Shown one piece after another: positions 49,283 to 59,539 of a stretch of 64,000 bases of DNA. Numbering within the stretch: the first letter of the stretch is position 1; each line of letters starts with the position of its first letter. Origin of the DNA: an uncultured Sterolibacteriaceae bacterium. Its GTDB lineage: Bacteria > Pseudomonadota > Gammaproteobacteria > Burkholderiales > Rhodocyclaceae. Location: NCBI GenBank assembly GCA_937888595.1, contig CALARK010000022.1, forward strand, positions 496,001 to 560,000, written 5' to 3'. The translations under genes and the position numbers were made by a program. The notes beneath the pieces were generated by a model. The model did not search any database, was not told the origin of the DNA, and saw only the letters and a list, made by a program, of their open reading frames with translations.

Positions 49283-50899
49283 TCAGGTGCGGAAACGGCC
49301 CACCGTGTTTTGCAGCTGGTTGGCAAGGTCCTCGAGACGCTGCGCGGCGCTGGCCGTATTGCCGACCGCATCGCTGTTCTCGTGCGCCATGGCGGCGATG
49401 GCCTCGATGTTGGTGAAGGCCTCGGTGCTGACCTGGCGCTGCTCTTCGGTGGCGCCGGCGATCACGTCCAGGCCGTTGCCAACCTGCTCGACCGACTGGT
49501 TGGACTCGTTGATGGCGGTGGCCACCGCATCGAGCGACTGTTCGCTGGAGGCGATATCGGCGAGGCCTTCCTCGATCGAATGGCGCACGGCGTCGGACTT
49601 GTCGTTGAGCGTGCGGGTGATGCTGTCGATCTCGTTGGCCGAGGTCGCGGATTTTTCCGCCAGCTTGCGCACTTCGTCGGCGACGACCGCGAAGCCGCGG
49701 CCCTGTTCCCCGGCGCGTGCGGCCTCGATCGCGGCGTTGAGCGCGAGGAGGTTGGTCTGGTCGGCGATGTCCTTGACCTCGCGGGTCATGTTGGTGATCG
49801 ACACGGTGCTGCTGACGAATTCGTTGACCGCGCCGGCCATCTCATTGACGGCTGCCTTGACACGGCCGATCTCGGTGATCAGTCGGCCGAGCGTCTGGTT
49901 GCCTTCACGCGAGCGATCGAGGCTCTCGCGCGACTGCTGGTGGACGCGTTCGGTGCTTTCGGCGACTTCGACGATGCTGTTGACCATGCGCTCGACGGCA
50001 TCGGTGACGACGCGCGATTTTTCGTACTGCTGGTGCGAGCTGTTGGCGACCTGCGTGGCGCCCTGGACCAGTTCGTGGGCGGCGCCCGAGACATGGCTGG
50101 CTGATTCGCCGACCTGGCGGACCAGACTGGCGAAATTGGCCATCATGTCGTTGAACACCTTGCTGGCCTGGCCGATCTCGTCATCGCTCTTTACCTCGAG
50201 GCGGCGCGTCAGGTCACCCTCGCCGCTGGCGATGGCACGCAGGCCGGAGACCATTTCGTCGAGGGGGCGAGTCACCACCTTGGTGACGAACAGGTAGATG
50301 AAGACCAGCAGCGGGATGCTGACGACGACTGCGGCGAGCAGCGACTTGATGCGCTGCGAGGAGACGGCGGCATTCACGCTGTCGAGCGAGACCTTCATGC
50401 TGACGACGCCGAGCACGGTCTTCTCGGGGACCTGGTGGCAGAGGATGCAGTCCTTGCCGAGGTAGTTCTTGCTCGCGAGCGTGGGGCGAACCACGCGCAG
50501 GTATTCCCCCTGGGCATCCTGCTGGACTTCGACGAACTCCTTGCCGGTGGTCAGGACCTGCTGTTCGATGGCATCCGCCGCCGTGTCCTGGGCGTTGCCG
50601 GGGCCGAACATCTTGATGACGCCTTCGCCGCGCAGGACCTTGAGGTCGCGGATGATCGACAACTGCTTGATCTGGTCGAGGAAAACCTCGCGCTGGCCGA
50701 TCGTGCCGGTGATCATCATGCCGGTGAGGCCGGCGAGGGTCGACTCGTGCATCGACAGCGAAAACTGCTTGGCCTGCTCAATGGCCGTGTCGCGATTGAC
50801 CTTGCTTTCCCAGAAGATCATGCCGGTCCAGGCGATGACCAGCATGAGCCAGATCGCGGTCGTCAGTTTCAGCCAGATTTTCATGTCAGCCACGCGCAT
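49283..50899 (-). CDS. Methyl-accepting chemotaxis protein with CxxCH haem motif
   Basis: A 538-residue chemoreceptor: helix 1 (about 12-30), a periplasmic sensor domain (31-185), helix 2 (186-206), HAMP, and a cytoplasmic signalling domain with [17 protein letters not shown] and [15 protein letters not shown]. The sensor has CILCH at residues 151-155 close to the second helix, a c-type haem-binding signature seen in redox-sensing chemoreceptors of the DUF3365-like kind. The protein may therefore direct movement by redox state or a haem ligand. Start at residue 6 (ATG at 50884) is an alternative. No CheB/CheR-docking tail is visible. Confidence 0.9.
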   Translation of the reverse strand: MRVADMKIWLKLTTAIWLMLVIAWTGMIFWESKVNRDTAIEQAKQFSLSMHESTLAGLTGMMITGTIGQREVFLDQIKQLSIIRDLKVLRGEGVIKMFGPGNAQDTAADAIEQQVLTTGKEFVEVQQDAQGEYLRVVRPTLASKNYLGKDCILCHQVPEKTVLGVVSMKVSLDSVNAAVSSQRIKSLLAAVVVSIPLLVFIYLFVTKVVTRPLDEMVSGLRAIASGEGDLTRRLEVKSDDEIGQASKVFNDMMANFASLVRQVGESASHVSGAAHELVQGATQVANSSHQQYEKSRVVTDAVERMVNSIVEVAESTERVHQQSRESLDRSREGNQTLGRLITEIGRVKAAVNEMAGAVNEFVSSTVSITNMTREVKDIADQTNLLALNAAIEAARAGEQGRGFAVVADEVRKLAEKSATSANEIDSITRTLNDKSDAVRHSIEEGLADIASSEQSLDAVATAINESNQSVEQVGNGLDVIAGATEEQRQVSTEAFTNIEAIAAMAHENSDAVGNTASAAQRLEDLANQLQNTVGRFRT

Positions 50900-50988
50900 G
50901 GGGCTCCTCCCGCTAACGATGCCCGGGAGTGTAACCCAAGACAGTGCCGGCCGGAGGGGATGGAGGAGGGGCTGCGAACGGACTTTCG

Positions 50989-52062
50989 TTATACGCTGAG
51001 GTCGATTTCCTGCAGGGTGCCGGCGTGCCCGTCCCGGCCAAGATACAGTCCGGTGGACTTGACCGCGCCCAGATCCTCGTTGTCTTCTCCGCGCAGGGCG
51101 AAGGGCGTCGCCGCATGGGCGAGGCCCAGGGCGCCGATGCCGAGTTCCGAAAGGCTGCGCAATTCGCCCGCACCGTCGGCGGCCGGCGTCCAGACAGACA
51201 AGCGGTCGAACGTGCTGTCGCCGGCGTCGATCCAGCCGTTGCCGTCCTCGTCGAGGCGGGCCAGTTCGGCGAAGCCATTGCCGCTGCGGGGGCCGAACAG
51301 TTCGCTGCCGTCGTCGATGCGACCGTTGCCGTCGAGGTCGAATGCGAGGTAGCCACTGCCCGCAGCGAAGCCCGGCAGGCGCTCCTGGCGGCCGTCACCG
51401 TCGAGGTCGAACAGAAAGCGGCGCTGCGCATCCGCAGTCAGTTGCGCCGCCGTGCCGGCGAAGTTCACGACCAGCGGGTCCTTGCGCACGGCATTGCCGG
51501 TCCGCAGGCTGACATGCGTTTCCTCGCGGTAGAGGCGCGTCATCTCGAGATCGATGCGGAAGCTGATTTCCGCGCCATCAGCGGTGCGGACGGTGCCGCT
51601 GGCGGAGAAACGGGTCTGCTCGAATTCCTCGCGCACGGCATGGAAGTCATATTCCATGCCGCCGTTGCTTCCACCCTGAAGGGTTTGGCCGCTTGCGTTC
51701 GAGGCGACCTCGACGTGGCGCAGCTCGGCGGAAAAGGCGTTCATGTCGAATACGCGCACCTCCTCGCCGGTGAGGAACTCGATCATCTGGCGGACCATCG
51801 CGAGGAAGGGGTCGTTGTCGATCGATTCCCGGGCGTTGTCGATGGCGGCCGTTTCGCCGGCGACCGGTGCCGGGTCGGCGGCGAAGGCTTGCCGGGCGGC
51901 AGCGGAAATGCGGGGAAGCGCGGAAGGTCCGGCCTCGAAATCGGGCCGCTCGCTCCGCCAGGCGCGCAGGGTTTCGTGGCTTTGCTGCCGTTCGGCGAAA
52001 AGATGATCGGCCTGCAGGGCCAGTTCGGTAGCGGCGATTTTCATGGCGGACTCCAGAGGCAA
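50989..52062 (-). CDS. Hypothetical protein with EF-hand-like calcium-binding repeats
   Basis: A 357-residue protein without a signal peptide. Its C-terminal half has three calcium-binding-type loops, [27 protein letters not shown] and [17 protein letters not shown], as in EF-hand or dockerin-like domains. The N-terminal half is predicted soluble and mostly unrelated to families I recognise. ATG at 52044 ([11 protein letters not shown]) is a likely alternative start. It lies directly upstream of the chemoreceptor on the same strand with 89 bases between. Its function is unknown. Confidence 0.75.
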   Translation of the reverse strand: MPLESAMKIAATELALQADHLFAERQQSHETLRAWRSERPDFEAGPSALPRISAAARQAFAADPAPVAGETAAIDNARESIDNDPFLAMVRQMIEFLTGEEVRVFDMNAFSAELRHVEVASNASGQTLQGGSNGGMEYDFHAVREEFEQTRFSASGTVRTADGAEISFRIDLEMTRLYREETHVSLRTGNAVRKDPLVVNFAGTAAQLTADAQRRFLFDLDGDGRQERLPGFAAGSGYLAFDLDGNGRIDDGSELFGPRSGNGFAELARLDEDGNGWIDAGDSTFDRLSVWTPAADGAGELRSLSELGIGALGLAHAATPFALRGEDNEDLGAVKSTGLYLGRDGHAGTLQEIDLSV

Positions 52063-52131
52063 AGTGTGCCCATGGGATGGTTTACGTCCGCTGTCTTCGT
52101 GCCTTGAGCCTTGATTGCACAGGAAAAATCT

Positions 52132-52155
52132 GCCGTCCCGCCAGCGCCGACTTTT
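52132..52155 (+). repeat. 24-bp dispersed repeat, exact copy, downstream of trxC
   Basis: An exact match to the consensus in the 113-base gap between the trxC stop and the EF-hand-like gene start. Confidence 0.92.
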
Positions 52156-52175
52156 ATCGGCACCGGATCATGGGC

Positions 52176-52610
52176 TTACAGCACGGACTTCACCCATCGC
52201 ACGATGTTGGCCGCATCCATCGCGCCCGACTGCCGGGCGACTTCCCGTCCGTCGCGGAACAGGATCATGGTCGGGATGCTGCGGATGCCGTACTGGGCGG
52301 CCGGCCCTTGATGGTCCTCGGTGTTGAGCTTGGCGAGGCGGACGTGGGGCTCGAGTTGCCGGGCTGCCTGCGCGAAGGCGGGGGCCATCATGCGGCAGGG
52401 CCCGCACCACGGGGCCCAGAAGTCGACCAGCACCGGCAGGTCGCTGCGGCCGACGTGCCGGTCGAAGCTGGCTGCGTCGAGTTCCACCGGGGCGCCTACG
52501 AACAGTGGCGATTTGCACTTGCCACAGGTGCCGCCCGCCGACAGTTTGTCCGTCGGTACGCGGTTCGGGGCGTGGCAGTGGGGGCATACGACAATGGCGC
52601 TGTCGGACAT
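52176..52610 (-). CDS. trxC: Thioredoxin 2
   Basis: A 144-residue TrxC. A zinc-binding N-terminal domain with CPHC (9-12) and CGKC (29-32) precedes a thioredoxin fold with the active site FWAPWCGPCRMMAP. TrxC reduces cytosolic disulfides and is often induced by oxidative stress. It follows hemH by 61 bases on the same strand. Confidence 0.95.
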   Translation of the reverse strand: MSDSAIVVCPHCHAPNRVPTDKLSAGGTCGKCKSPLFVGAPVELDAASFDRHVGRSDLPVLVDFWAPWCGPCRMMAPAFAQAARQLEPHVRLAKLNTEDHQGPAAQYGIRSIPTMILFRDGREVARQSGAMDAANIVRWVKSVL

Positions 52611-52671
52611 CTCAGGCTCCTGTATCAGTATTGGCTGATAGATGTCTGCCGTCGCTGGAATTTCAACCCGT

Positions 52672-53769
52672 TCAGCCCGGGGCGCCGGCTGCCTTCGCTC
52701 TTTCCTGTGTTTGCGTGTCGCCGGTGCGCGGCACGATCCAGCCGGCCAGATGCTCCTCGACGAGGGCGGTCAGCAGTTCGATATGGTCGGGGCGGTCGTT
52801 GAGGCAGGACAGGTAGTGGAATTCGCCACCGCCGTGCGAGAGGAAGGCCGCCTTGCATTCCATGGCGATTTCCTCGAGCGTTTCGAGACAGTCGGCCGCG
52901 AAGCCGGGACAGATCACGTCGACGCGCTTGACGCCGTCGCGGGCCAGTTGTTCCAGCGTCGGCTGGGTGTAGGGCTGCAGCCATTCGGCCTTGCCGAAGC
53001 GCGACTGGAAGGTGACGAGGGTTTGCTCCGGGGCCAGTTCGAGGGCCTCGCCGAGCAGGCGGCCGGTCTTGCGGCATTCGCAGTAGTAGGGGTCGCCGAG
53101 GTCGAGGTTGCGGCGCGGCAGGCCATGGAAGCTCATCACCAGACGAAAGTCGGCGCCGGCGGGACGGCCCGCTTTGGCCCAGTGCTCGCGCACGCTCGCC
53201 GCCAGTGCCGCGATGTAGCGCGGGTCGTCGTGGTAATTGCGCACGAAGCGCAGCGCCGGCAGGTTGCGCTGGCGCTTGCCCCAGTCGGCGACATCGTCGA
53301 AGACGCTGGCGGTGGTGCTGGCCGAATACTGCGGGTAGAGCGGCACGACGAGGATGCGGTCGGCCCCGGCGGCCTTCAGGCGGTCGAGCGCGGCGGCGAT
53401 CGAGGGCTGGCCGTAGCGCATCGCGTAGTCGACGCTCAGGTGGTCGTGGCGATGTTCGCACAGCAGGCCCTTGACGAGCTTCATCTGCCGCTCGGTGAAG
53501 ACGCGCAGCGGCGAGCCTTCAGGCAGCCAGATGGAAGCATATTTCTCGGCGGACTTTTTCGGCCGGACGTTGAGGATGATGCCGTTGAGGATCAGCCACC
53601 AGACCGGCTTGGGGATCTCGACGACGCGCGGGTCGGAAAGAAACTGCTTGAGATAGCGGCGCAGCGCCGGCGCGGTGGGCGCGTCGGGCGTGCCGAGGTT
53701 GACCAGCAGCACGCCGGTACGCAGTGGCTGGTCGTGAGCGTGGGCGGGTTCGGGGGCGAAGCGCGGCAT
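52672..53769 (-). CDS. hemH: Ferrochelatase
   Basis: A 365-residue enzyme that inserts ferrous iron into protoporphyrin [41 protein letters not shown] with the metal-binding histidine, and [16 protein letters not shown] are in order. The segment GRPAGADF (201-208), just before VMSFHG, comes from a dispersed-repeat copy and makes this loop about four residues longer than I expect. It lies between hrcA and trxC. Confidence 0.95.
   Translation of the reverse strand: MPRFAPEPAHAHDQPLRTGVLLVNLGTPDAPTAPALRRYLKQFLSDPRVVEIPKPVWWLILNGIILNVRPKKSAEKYASIWLPEGSPLRVFTERQMKLVKGLLCEHRHDHLSVDYAMRYGQPSIAAALDRLKAAGADRILVVPLYPQYSASTTASVFDDVADWGKRQRNLPALRFVRNYHDDPRYIAALAASVREHWAKAGRPAGADFRLVMSFHGLPRRNLDLGDPYYCECRKTGRLLGEALELAPEQTLVTFQSRFGKAEWLQPYTQPTLEQLARDGVKRVDVICPGFAADCLETLEEIAMECKAAFLSHGGGEFHYLSCLNDRPDHIELLTALVEEHLAGWIVPRTGDTQTQERAKAAGAPG
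53145..53168 (-). repeat. 24-bp dispersed repeat copy inside hemH (2 mismatches)
   Basis: Matches the consensus at 22 of 24 positions on the minus strand and encodes GRPAGADF directly before the catalytic VMSFHG strand. Confidence 0.78.
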
Positions 53770-53782
53770 CGTGGGCTTGGGG

Positions 53783-54802
53783 TCAGTTCGGGCTGAGGGC
53801 GGAGGACAGCAGGCGGGCGGTGATGTCGACGATCGGGATCACGCGCTCGTAGGCCATGCGCGTCGGGCCGATCACGCCGATGGTGCCGAGCACCTGGCCG
53901 TCCACCTCGTAGGGCGCGGCGACGACGCTGCATTCGTCGAGGGGCGCGATGCCCGATTCGCCGCCGATGAAGACCTGCACGCCGTCAGCGCGGCTGGACA
54001 GGTCGAGCAATTGCATCAGGCCGGTACGCTGCTCGAACAGGTCGAACAGCTGGCGCAGTCGGCCCATGTTGGTCGACAGGTCCTCGCTGTCGAGGAGGTT
54101 GCGTTCGCCCGAGATCACGTACTGCGCCTTCGCGTCGGTGGTCGCCTCGGTACCGGCATCGACGGCGGCGCTCATCAGCTCGGTCATGTCGCTGCGCAGT
54201 TGCTTGAGCTCATCCTGCAGGCGCTGGCGGATCTGCATGAAGTCGAAGCCGGCGAAATGCTGCGTCAGGTAGTTGGCCGCCTCGACCAGTTCGGATGGCG
54301 TATAGGGGCGCTGCGTCAGCAGGATGCGGTTCTGCACCTCGCCCTCGGCGGTGACGATGATCAGCAGGATGCGCGTTTCGGTGAGGCTGAGGAATTCGAT
54401 CTGGCGAATGCGCGGCGCCTGGCGGCGCGGCGCAACGACGACGCCGGCGAAGTGCGTCAGTTCGGAAATCATCTGCGAGGCCTGGTTCAGCACGCGCTGC
54501 GGCACGTCGGGCAGCAATGCGACCTTGAGTTCGGAAACGCGGCGCGGGTCGAGTGGCTGGACGGTGAGCAGCGTGTCGACGAACAGCCGGTAGCCGCGCG
54601 GCGTCGGCACGCGGCCGGCGGAGGTGTGCGGGCTGGCGATGAAGCCCATCTCCTCGAGGTCGGCCATCACGTTGCGGATGGTGGCCGGGGAAAGCTCGAG
54701 GCCGGAATACTTGGAGAGCGTGCGCGAGCCGACCGGCTGCCCTTCGGCGATGTAGCGTTCGATGAGGGTCTTGAGCAGGGTTTGGGCGCGCGGGTCGAGC
54801 AT
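53783..54802 (-). CDS. hrcA: Heat-inducible transcription repressor HrcA
   Basis: A 339-residue repressor that binds CIRCE elements with help from GroEL. The N-terminal winged helix has [20 protein letters not shown] and [15 protein letters not shown], followed by [20 protein letters not shown], and a GAF-like domain follows. No CIRCE inverted repeat is visible upstream of it or of grpE or dnaK; its targets are probably elsewhere (groESL). It is divergent from the methyltransferase gene. Confidence 0.95.
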   Translation of the reverse strand: MLDPRAQTLLKTLIERYIAEGQPVGSRTLSKYSGLELSPATIRNVMADLEEMGFIASPHTSAGRVPTPRGYRLFVDTLLTVQPLDPRRVSELKVALLPDVPQRVLNQASQMISELTHFAGVVVAPRRQAPRIRQIEFLSLTETRILLIIVTAEGEVQNRILLTQRPYTPSELVEAANYLTQHFAGFDFMQIRQRLQDELKQLRSDMTELMSAAVDAGTEATTDAKAQYVISGERNLLDSEDLSTNMGRLRQLFDLFEQRTGLMQLLDLSSRADGVQVFIGGESGIAPLDECSVVAAPYEVDGQVLGTIGVIGPTRMAYERVIPIVDITARLLSSALSPN

Positions 54803-54873
54803 GGTGCGCAGATTGTAGCGGACGGCTGGATTACAATCCCGTCGTCCTCGAGCCCTTGACCGAGCCGCCTTCC

Positions 54874-54897
54874 GCCGTCCTGCCAGCGCCGACTTTC
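54874..54897 (+). repeat. 24-bp dispersed repeat directly before the methyltransferase gene (2 mismatches)
   Basis: Matches at 22 of 24 positions, in the 96-base divergent gap between hrcA and the methyltransferase. It ends one base before the methyltransferase ATG and so occupies its ribosome binding region. Confidence 0.78.
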
Positions 54898-54898
54898 G

Positions 54899-56092
54899 AT
54901 GCCGAAACCACTGAACGTCCATGCCCTCGGGCAGGTCTTCACCCCCGAAGCGGTGGTGCGGCAGATGCTCACCCTGCGCCAGCGGCGCGGCCGCAGCCTC
55001 GATCCCTCGGCGGGCGACGGTGCCTTCAGCACCCGTATCAACGGCTGCGAGGCCATCGAGATCGACCCGACGGTGGCCCCGCCCGGTGCGCGCGTGATGG
55101 ATTTCTTCGCCCTGCCGACCGACGAGAAGTTCGAAACCATCATCGGCAATCCACCCTACGTGCGCCAGCAGGACATTCCGGCCGAGACGCTGGCACGGCT
55201 CGACAGCGTGCTGTTCGACGGGCGCAGCAACCTCTACCTCTATTTCATCGAAAAGGCGGTCCGCCACCTGCGACGCGGCGGCGAGCTGATCTTCATCGTG
55301 CCGCGCGAATTCACCAAGCTGACGGCGGCCAGGAAGCTCAATGCCTTCCTCTACGAGGAGGGCGACATCACCGACTTCATCGAGCTCGGCGACGCGCGCA
55401 TCTTCGGCGGGCACAATCCGAACTGCGCGATCTTCCGCTTCGAGCGCGGCCGCCATCAGCGGCGGCTCAACGACGGCCGCCACTTCGCACTCGTCGATGG
55501 CCAGCTGATGTTCCTGCGCGGCAGCTACCAGATTCCCCTGGCCGAACTGTTCGACGTGAAGGTCGGGGCCGTTTCCGGCGCCGACGAGATCTTCGAGCAT
55601 CCCGAGGGCAACGCCGAATTCGTCTGCTCCAAGACGGTTGACGATGGCTCGACGCGGCGCATGATCTTCGGCCAGTCCCACCCGCATCTCGAGGCGCACA
55701 GGGACCGTCTGCTGGAACGCCGGGTGCGCCGCTTCGACGAGTCGAACTGGTGGCAATGGGGAAGGCTGCATCATGTGGCGCAGGGCCCGCGCATCTACGT
55801 GAACTGCAAGACGCGGCGCCCGCGGCCGTTTTTCCTGCACGACTGCCCCAATTACGACGGCTCGGTCCTGGCGCTGTTCCCCCGCATTCCGGGCATGGAC
55901 CTGGTGCTCGCCACCGAGATGCTCAACGACCAGGTCGACTGGGCCGAGCTGGGCTTCGTCTGCGACGGCCGTTATCTCTTCACGCAGCGCAGCCTGCAGG
56001 GCTGCCTGCTGCCGCCCGTGTTCGACCAGCTGCTGAAGCTGGCGCGCGCACAGAATATCCGCCGGCATCCGGCCGAGGCGGTCGCCGCATGA
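54899..56092 (+). CDS. Orphan N6-adenine DNA methyltransferase-like protein
   Basis: A 397-residue class I methyltransferase. The cofactor motif DPSAGDGAF and the catalytic [13 protein letters not shown] are typical of gamma-type adenine methyltransferases related to M.TaqI and the Eco57I group, and [13 protein letters not shown] opens the protein. No restriction endonuclease or specificity gene is nearby. It overlaps nadK by four bases, and the ATG follows a dispersed repeat with no recognisable ribosome binding site. An orphan regulatory methylase or a non-DNA substrate are both possible. Confidence 0.85.
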   Translation: MPKPLNVHALGQVFTPEAVVRQMLTLRQRRGRSLDPSAGDGAFSTRINGCEAIEIDPTVAPPGARVMDFFALPTDEKFETIIGNPPYVRQQDIPAETLARLDSVLFDGRSNLYLYFIEKAVRHLRRGGELIFIVPREFTKLTAARKLNAFLYEEGDITDFIELGDARIFGGHNPNCAIFRFERGRHQRRLNDGRHFALVDGQLMFLRGSYQIPLAELFDVKVGAVSGADEIFEHPEGNAEFVCSKTVDDGSTRRMIFGQSHPHLEAHRDRLLERRVRRFDESNWWQWGRLHHVAQGPRIYVNCKTRRPRPFFLHDCPNYDGSVLALFPRIPGMDLVLATEMLNDQVDWAELGFVCDGRYLFTQRSLQGCLLPPVFDQLLKLARAQNIRRHPAEAVAA

Positions 56093-56967
56093 GCCGCGGG
56101 TATCGCAACATCGCCCTGTTCGGCAAGACCGGCAGCGCCGAGGTGGTCGAGTCGCTGGTTTCCCTGCTCGAGCATCTGCAGGGACGCGGACTCAACGTGC
56201 TGGTCGAGCAGGAGATCGCAGCCGACCTGGGCATGGTCGCGGCCGCGGCCGACATCGACTCGATCGGCGCCAATGCCGATGTCGCCATCGTGCTCGGGGG
56301 CGACGGCACGCTGCTGAACGCCGGCCGCCGCCTCGCTGCCCATGGTGTCCCCCTGGTCGGCATCAACCAGGGCCGGCTCGGCTTCATGACCGATATCGCC
56401 CGCGCCGACATGCTGCCGGCGATCGACCGGATGCTGGCGGGCCAATTCGCCGCCGACCGGCGCATGCTGCTCGACGCACGCGTGCTGCGCAACGGACAGG
56501 AGCTGTTCCGGACGCTGGCGCTCAACGACGTCGTGGTCAACAAGGGCGACCTCGGCCGCATGATCGAACTCGAGGTGCGCGTGGACGGCGAATCGCTCTA
56601 CGTCCTGCGTGCCGACGGCATGATCGTGTCGACGCCGACCGGCTCCACGGCCTATGCGCTGTCGGCCAACGGCCCGATCCTGCAGCCGGCCGTGCCGGGC
56701 ATCGCGCTGGTGCCGCTCTGCCCGCATGCGCTGACGCACCGGCCGATCACCATTTCCGACCAGTGCGCGATCGAAATGGAACTGGTCGCCCCCTACGATG
56801 CACGCGTCCACTGCGACGGCCAGAGCCACTTCGACGCCCGGGCGGGCGATGTCGTGCGCGTGCGCCGTTCCGAACACGTCGTCACCCTGCTGCATCCGCC
56901 CGGCTACAGCTATTTCGCGATGCTGCGCGAAAAACTGCACTGGAGCGCCACGCCCCGGCGTCCGTAA
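56089..56967 (+). CDS. nadK: NAD kinase
   Basis: A 292-residue kinase that makes NADP from NAD. The catalytic GGDGTLL is in [16 protein letters not shown], the substrate-binding [13 protein letters not shown] and NDVVVNKG follow, and [17 protein letters not shown] completes the family signature. It starts in overlap with the methyltransferase stop and precedes recN by five bases, an arrangement common in betaproteobacteria (nadK-recN). Confidence 0.96.
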   Translation: MSRGYRNIALFGKTGSAEVVESLVSLLEHLQGRGLNVLVEQEIAADLGMVAAAADIDSIGANADVAIVLGGDGTLLNAGRRLAAHGVPLVGINQGRLGFMTDIARADMLPAIDRMLAGQFAADRRMLLDARVLRNGQELFRTLALNDVVVNKGDLGRMIELEVRVDGESLYVLRADGMIVSTPTGSTAYALSANGPILQPAVPGIALVPLCPHALTHRPITISDQCAIEMELVAPYDARVHCDGQSHFDARAGDVVRVRRSEHVVTLLHPPGYSYFAMLREKLHWSATPRRP

Positions 56968-56972
56968 TCACC

Positions 56973-58643
56973 ATGCTGCTGCGCCTCTCGATCCGCGATT
57001 TCGTCATCGTCGACCGGCTCGAACTCGAGTTCGCCGCCGGCTTCGGTGCCCTGACCGGCGAGACCGGGGCCGGCAAGTCGATCCTCGTCGATGCGCTGTC
57101 GCTGGCGCTCGGCGAGCGCGCCGATCCCGGCGTGATCCGCACGGGGGCCGCGAAGGCCGAAGTGTCGGCCGAGTTCGAGGTGACACCCGGTTCGGCGCTG
57201 GCCGCCTGGCTCGCCGCCAACGACTTCAACATGGACGATGGTGATACCTGCCTGCTGCGCCGCGTCGTAGATGCCGGCGGCCGTTCGCGCGCCTGGCTCA
57301 ACGGCACGGCGGCGACGCTCGGCCAGCTGCGCGAGGCGGCCGATTTTCTCTGCGACATCCACGGTCAGCATGCCCACCATTCGCTGCTGCGTGCCGATGC
57401 CCAGCGGGCGTTGCTCGATGCCCATGCAGGCGTGCAGGCGTTGGTGCGGGAGGTGGCGACGCTGCATGCCGACTGGCGCAGGCTGCGCGACGCACGGCTG
57501 GCCGCCGAACAGGATGTCGCGGCGACGGTGCGCGAACGCGAACTGCTCGAGTGGCAGGTCAAGGAACTGGCCGCGCTCGCCTTCGACGACCGCGAGTGGC
57601 AGGAAACGGAAACCGAGCAGCGCCGCCTCGCCCATGCGGCCAGCCTGCTCGAAGCGAGCGAGGCCGCCCTGGCGGCGCTGGACGACGGCGATGCCGCGGC
57701 GTTGTCCGCGCTGCGACATGCCAGCGGCCGCCTGACCGAGCTGACCGGCGTCGATCCTGCGCTCGGCGATGCGGCGCAGCTGTTCGAGGGGGCGCTGATC
57801 CAGCTCGAAGAGTCGGCGCTGGCCCTACGGCGCTACCGCGACCATCTCGACCTCGATCCGGCGCGGCTGGCGGAGCTCGACGCGCGCATCGATGCCGTGA
57901 CGCAGATGGCGCGCAAGCATCGCGTTGCCCCGGAGGAACTGCCCGCCGTGCTCGACCGCCTGCAGTCCCGCCTCGACGAGCTGACGCTGGCGGCGGACCC
58001 CGAGGTGCTGGCCGAGCGGGAGCGCGCAGCGCGCCAGGCCTACCGCGGGTCGGCCGAGAAATTGAGTGCCGCCCGGCAGGCCGCCGCACGGGCGCTGACC
58101 GAGGCCGTCACGCAGGCGATGCAGGAGCTCGCGATGGCCGGCGGGTGCTTCGAGGTCGCCCTGACACCGCTGGAGGAGGGGGCGTCGCATGGCCTCGAAG
58201 CGGTCGAGTTTCTCGTCGCCGCCAATGCGGGCCAGCCGCCCCGGCCGCTCGCCAAGGTGGCCTCGGGCGGCGAGCTGTCCCGCATCGGGCTGGCGCTGCA
58301 GGTCATCGCCAGCCAGTCGCATGCCGCGGGGACGCTGATCTTCGACGAGGTCGATGTCGGCATCGGCGGGCGCGTCGCCGAGATCGTCGGCCAGATGCTG
58401 CGCCAGCTCGGCACCGATCGCCAGGTACTGTGCGTCACGCACCTGCCGCAGGTGGCGGCGCGGGCCGACTGGCAGTGGTCCATCGCCAAGGAGACACGAA
58501 GCACGCCTGAGGGCGACGCGACGCTGAGCCGCGTCACGCCGCTCGACGCGGCGGGCCGCGTCGAGGAAATCGCGCGCATGCTCGGCGGCGTCCGCATCAC
58601 CGACACCACGCGCCGGCACGCGCAGGAGATGCTGGACCTGTAG
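56973..58643 (+). CDS. recN: DNA repair protein RecN
   Basis: A 556-residue SMC-like ATPase for double-strand break repair. Walker A GETGAGKSILVDAL is near the N terminus, the coiled coil runs from about 155 to 365, the signature VASGGELSRIGLAL and Walker B LIFDEVDVGIGG are near the C terminus. ATG at 56973 gives the standard MLLRLSIRDFVIVDRLELEF; the frame upstream overlaps nadK and is not coding. Confidence 0.96.
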   Translation: MLLRLSIRDFVIVDRLELEFAAGFGALTGETGAGKSILVDALSLALGERADPGVIRTGAAKAEVSAEFEVTPGSALAAWLAANDFNMDDGDTCLLRRVVDAGGRSRAWLNGTAATLGQLREAADFLCDIHGQHAHHSLLRADAQRALLDAHAGVQALVREVATLHADWRRLRDARLAAEQDVAATVRERELLEWQVKELAALAFDDREWQETETEQRRLAHAASLLEASEAALAALDDGDAAALSALRHASGRLTELTGVDPALGDAAQLFEGALIQLEESALALRRYRDHLDLDPARLAELDARIDAVTQMARKHRVAPEELPAVLDRLQSRLDELTLAADPEVLAERERAARQAYRGSAEKLSAARQAAARALTEAVTQAMQELAMAGGCFEVALTPLEEGASHGLEAVEFLVAANAGQPPRPLAKVASGGELSRIGLALQVIASQSHAAGTLIFDEVDVGIGGRVAEIVGQMLRQLGTDRQVLCVTHLPQVAARADWQWSIAKETRSTPEGDATLSRVTPLDAAGRVEEIARMLGGVRITDTTRRHAQEMLDL

Positions 58644-58666
58644 TTGCCGGCTGCCGCTGCCGTCTT

Positions 58667-59539
58667 TCAGGCGACGGCGATGCTGACCGGGCGGTTGCCG
58701 TAGAAGTCGTTGCGCTTGTCCAGCAGGGGAATCGTCGTGCCCTTGAGGCGGTTCTCGTCGAGCAGGGCGAGGTCGACGTCGGCAACGACGATCTGTTCCT
58801 CGTTGATCACGCCCTCGGCGGCGATGCCGTCGCGGGCGAAGGGGAAGTCGGACGGCGTGATGATCGAGGCCTGGCCGTAGTGCAGGCGCAGTCCCGCCAC
58901 CGGCAGGTTGCCTACCGTGCTCGTCATCGCCACATAGACCTGGTTCTCGATGGCGCGCGCGTGGCAGCAGTAGCGCACGCGCAGGAAACCCTGCCGGTCA
59001 TCGGTGCAGGAGGGCACGAAGATGATCTCGGCGCCTTCCTCGGCGACGCGCCGCGCGAGTTCGGGAAATTCGATGTCGTAGCAGATCAGGATGGCGATCT
59101 TGCCGTGCGGCGTGTGGAAAACCTTGAGCACGTCGCCGTGGTCGGTGGCCCACTTCTCTTTTTCCCAGCGGGTGCGGTGGATCTTGTCCTGGGTGTGGAC
59201 TTCACCGGAAGGCGTGAACAGGAAGGCGGTGTTGAACAGCTTGCCGTCACGGATGTTCGGGTGGCTGCCGCCGATCAGGAAGTAGCCGTGCCGGACCGCA
59301 TGGCGACGCAGCAGCTCGGTGTAGCGCTCGGTGTAGCCGGACAGCTCGCGCACCGCGCTGGGCACGTTGTCGTTGTCCATGAAGGACAGGATCTGGGTGG
59401 TGAAGATCTCGGGCAGCAGCACGAAGTGGGGCTGGTAGTCGGCCGCGGCATTGAGGACGAAGTCGACCTGCGCCTCGAAGCCGGCCCAGTCGTCGATGTG
59501 GCGCAGCTTGTACTGCACCGCGGCGATGCGTGATCTCAT
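58667..59539 (-). CDS. Carbon-nitrogen hydrolase (nitrilase superfamily)
   Basis: A 290-residue amidase-type hydrolase. The catalytic triad is Glu44 (LLPEIFT), Lys118 (DKIHRTRWEKEKW) and Cys152 (ILICYDIEFPEL). It overlaps the GNAT gene by four bases. In many bacteria the same two domains are fused in a single protein, so the two products probably act together. The substrate is not readable; the homospermidine synthase next to it makes a polyamine-derived amide one guess. Confidence 0.9.
   Translation of the reverse strand: MRSRIAAVQYKLRHIDDWAGFEAQVDFVLNAAADYQPHFVLLPEIFTTQILSFMDNDNVPSAVRELSGYTERYTELLRRHAVRHGYFLIGGSHPNIRDGKLFNTAFLFTPSGEVHTQDKIHRTRWEKEKWATDHGDVLKVFHTPHGKIAILICYDIEFPELARRVAEEGAEIIFVPSCTDDRQGFLRVRYCCHARAIENQVYVAMTSTVGNLPVAGLRLHYGQASIITPSDFPFARDGIAAEGVINEEQIVVADVDLALLDENRLKGTTIPLLDKRNDFYGNRPVSIAVA

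Noticed and set aside
54803..54873. CIRCE operator upstream of hrcA
   Set aside because: No TTAGCACTC / GAGTGCTAA inverted repeat is present here or before grpE, dnaK or dnaJ.
54899..56092. Restriction-modification system
   Set aside because: No endonuclease or specificity gene adjoins the methyltransferase; neighbours are hrcA, nadK and recN.
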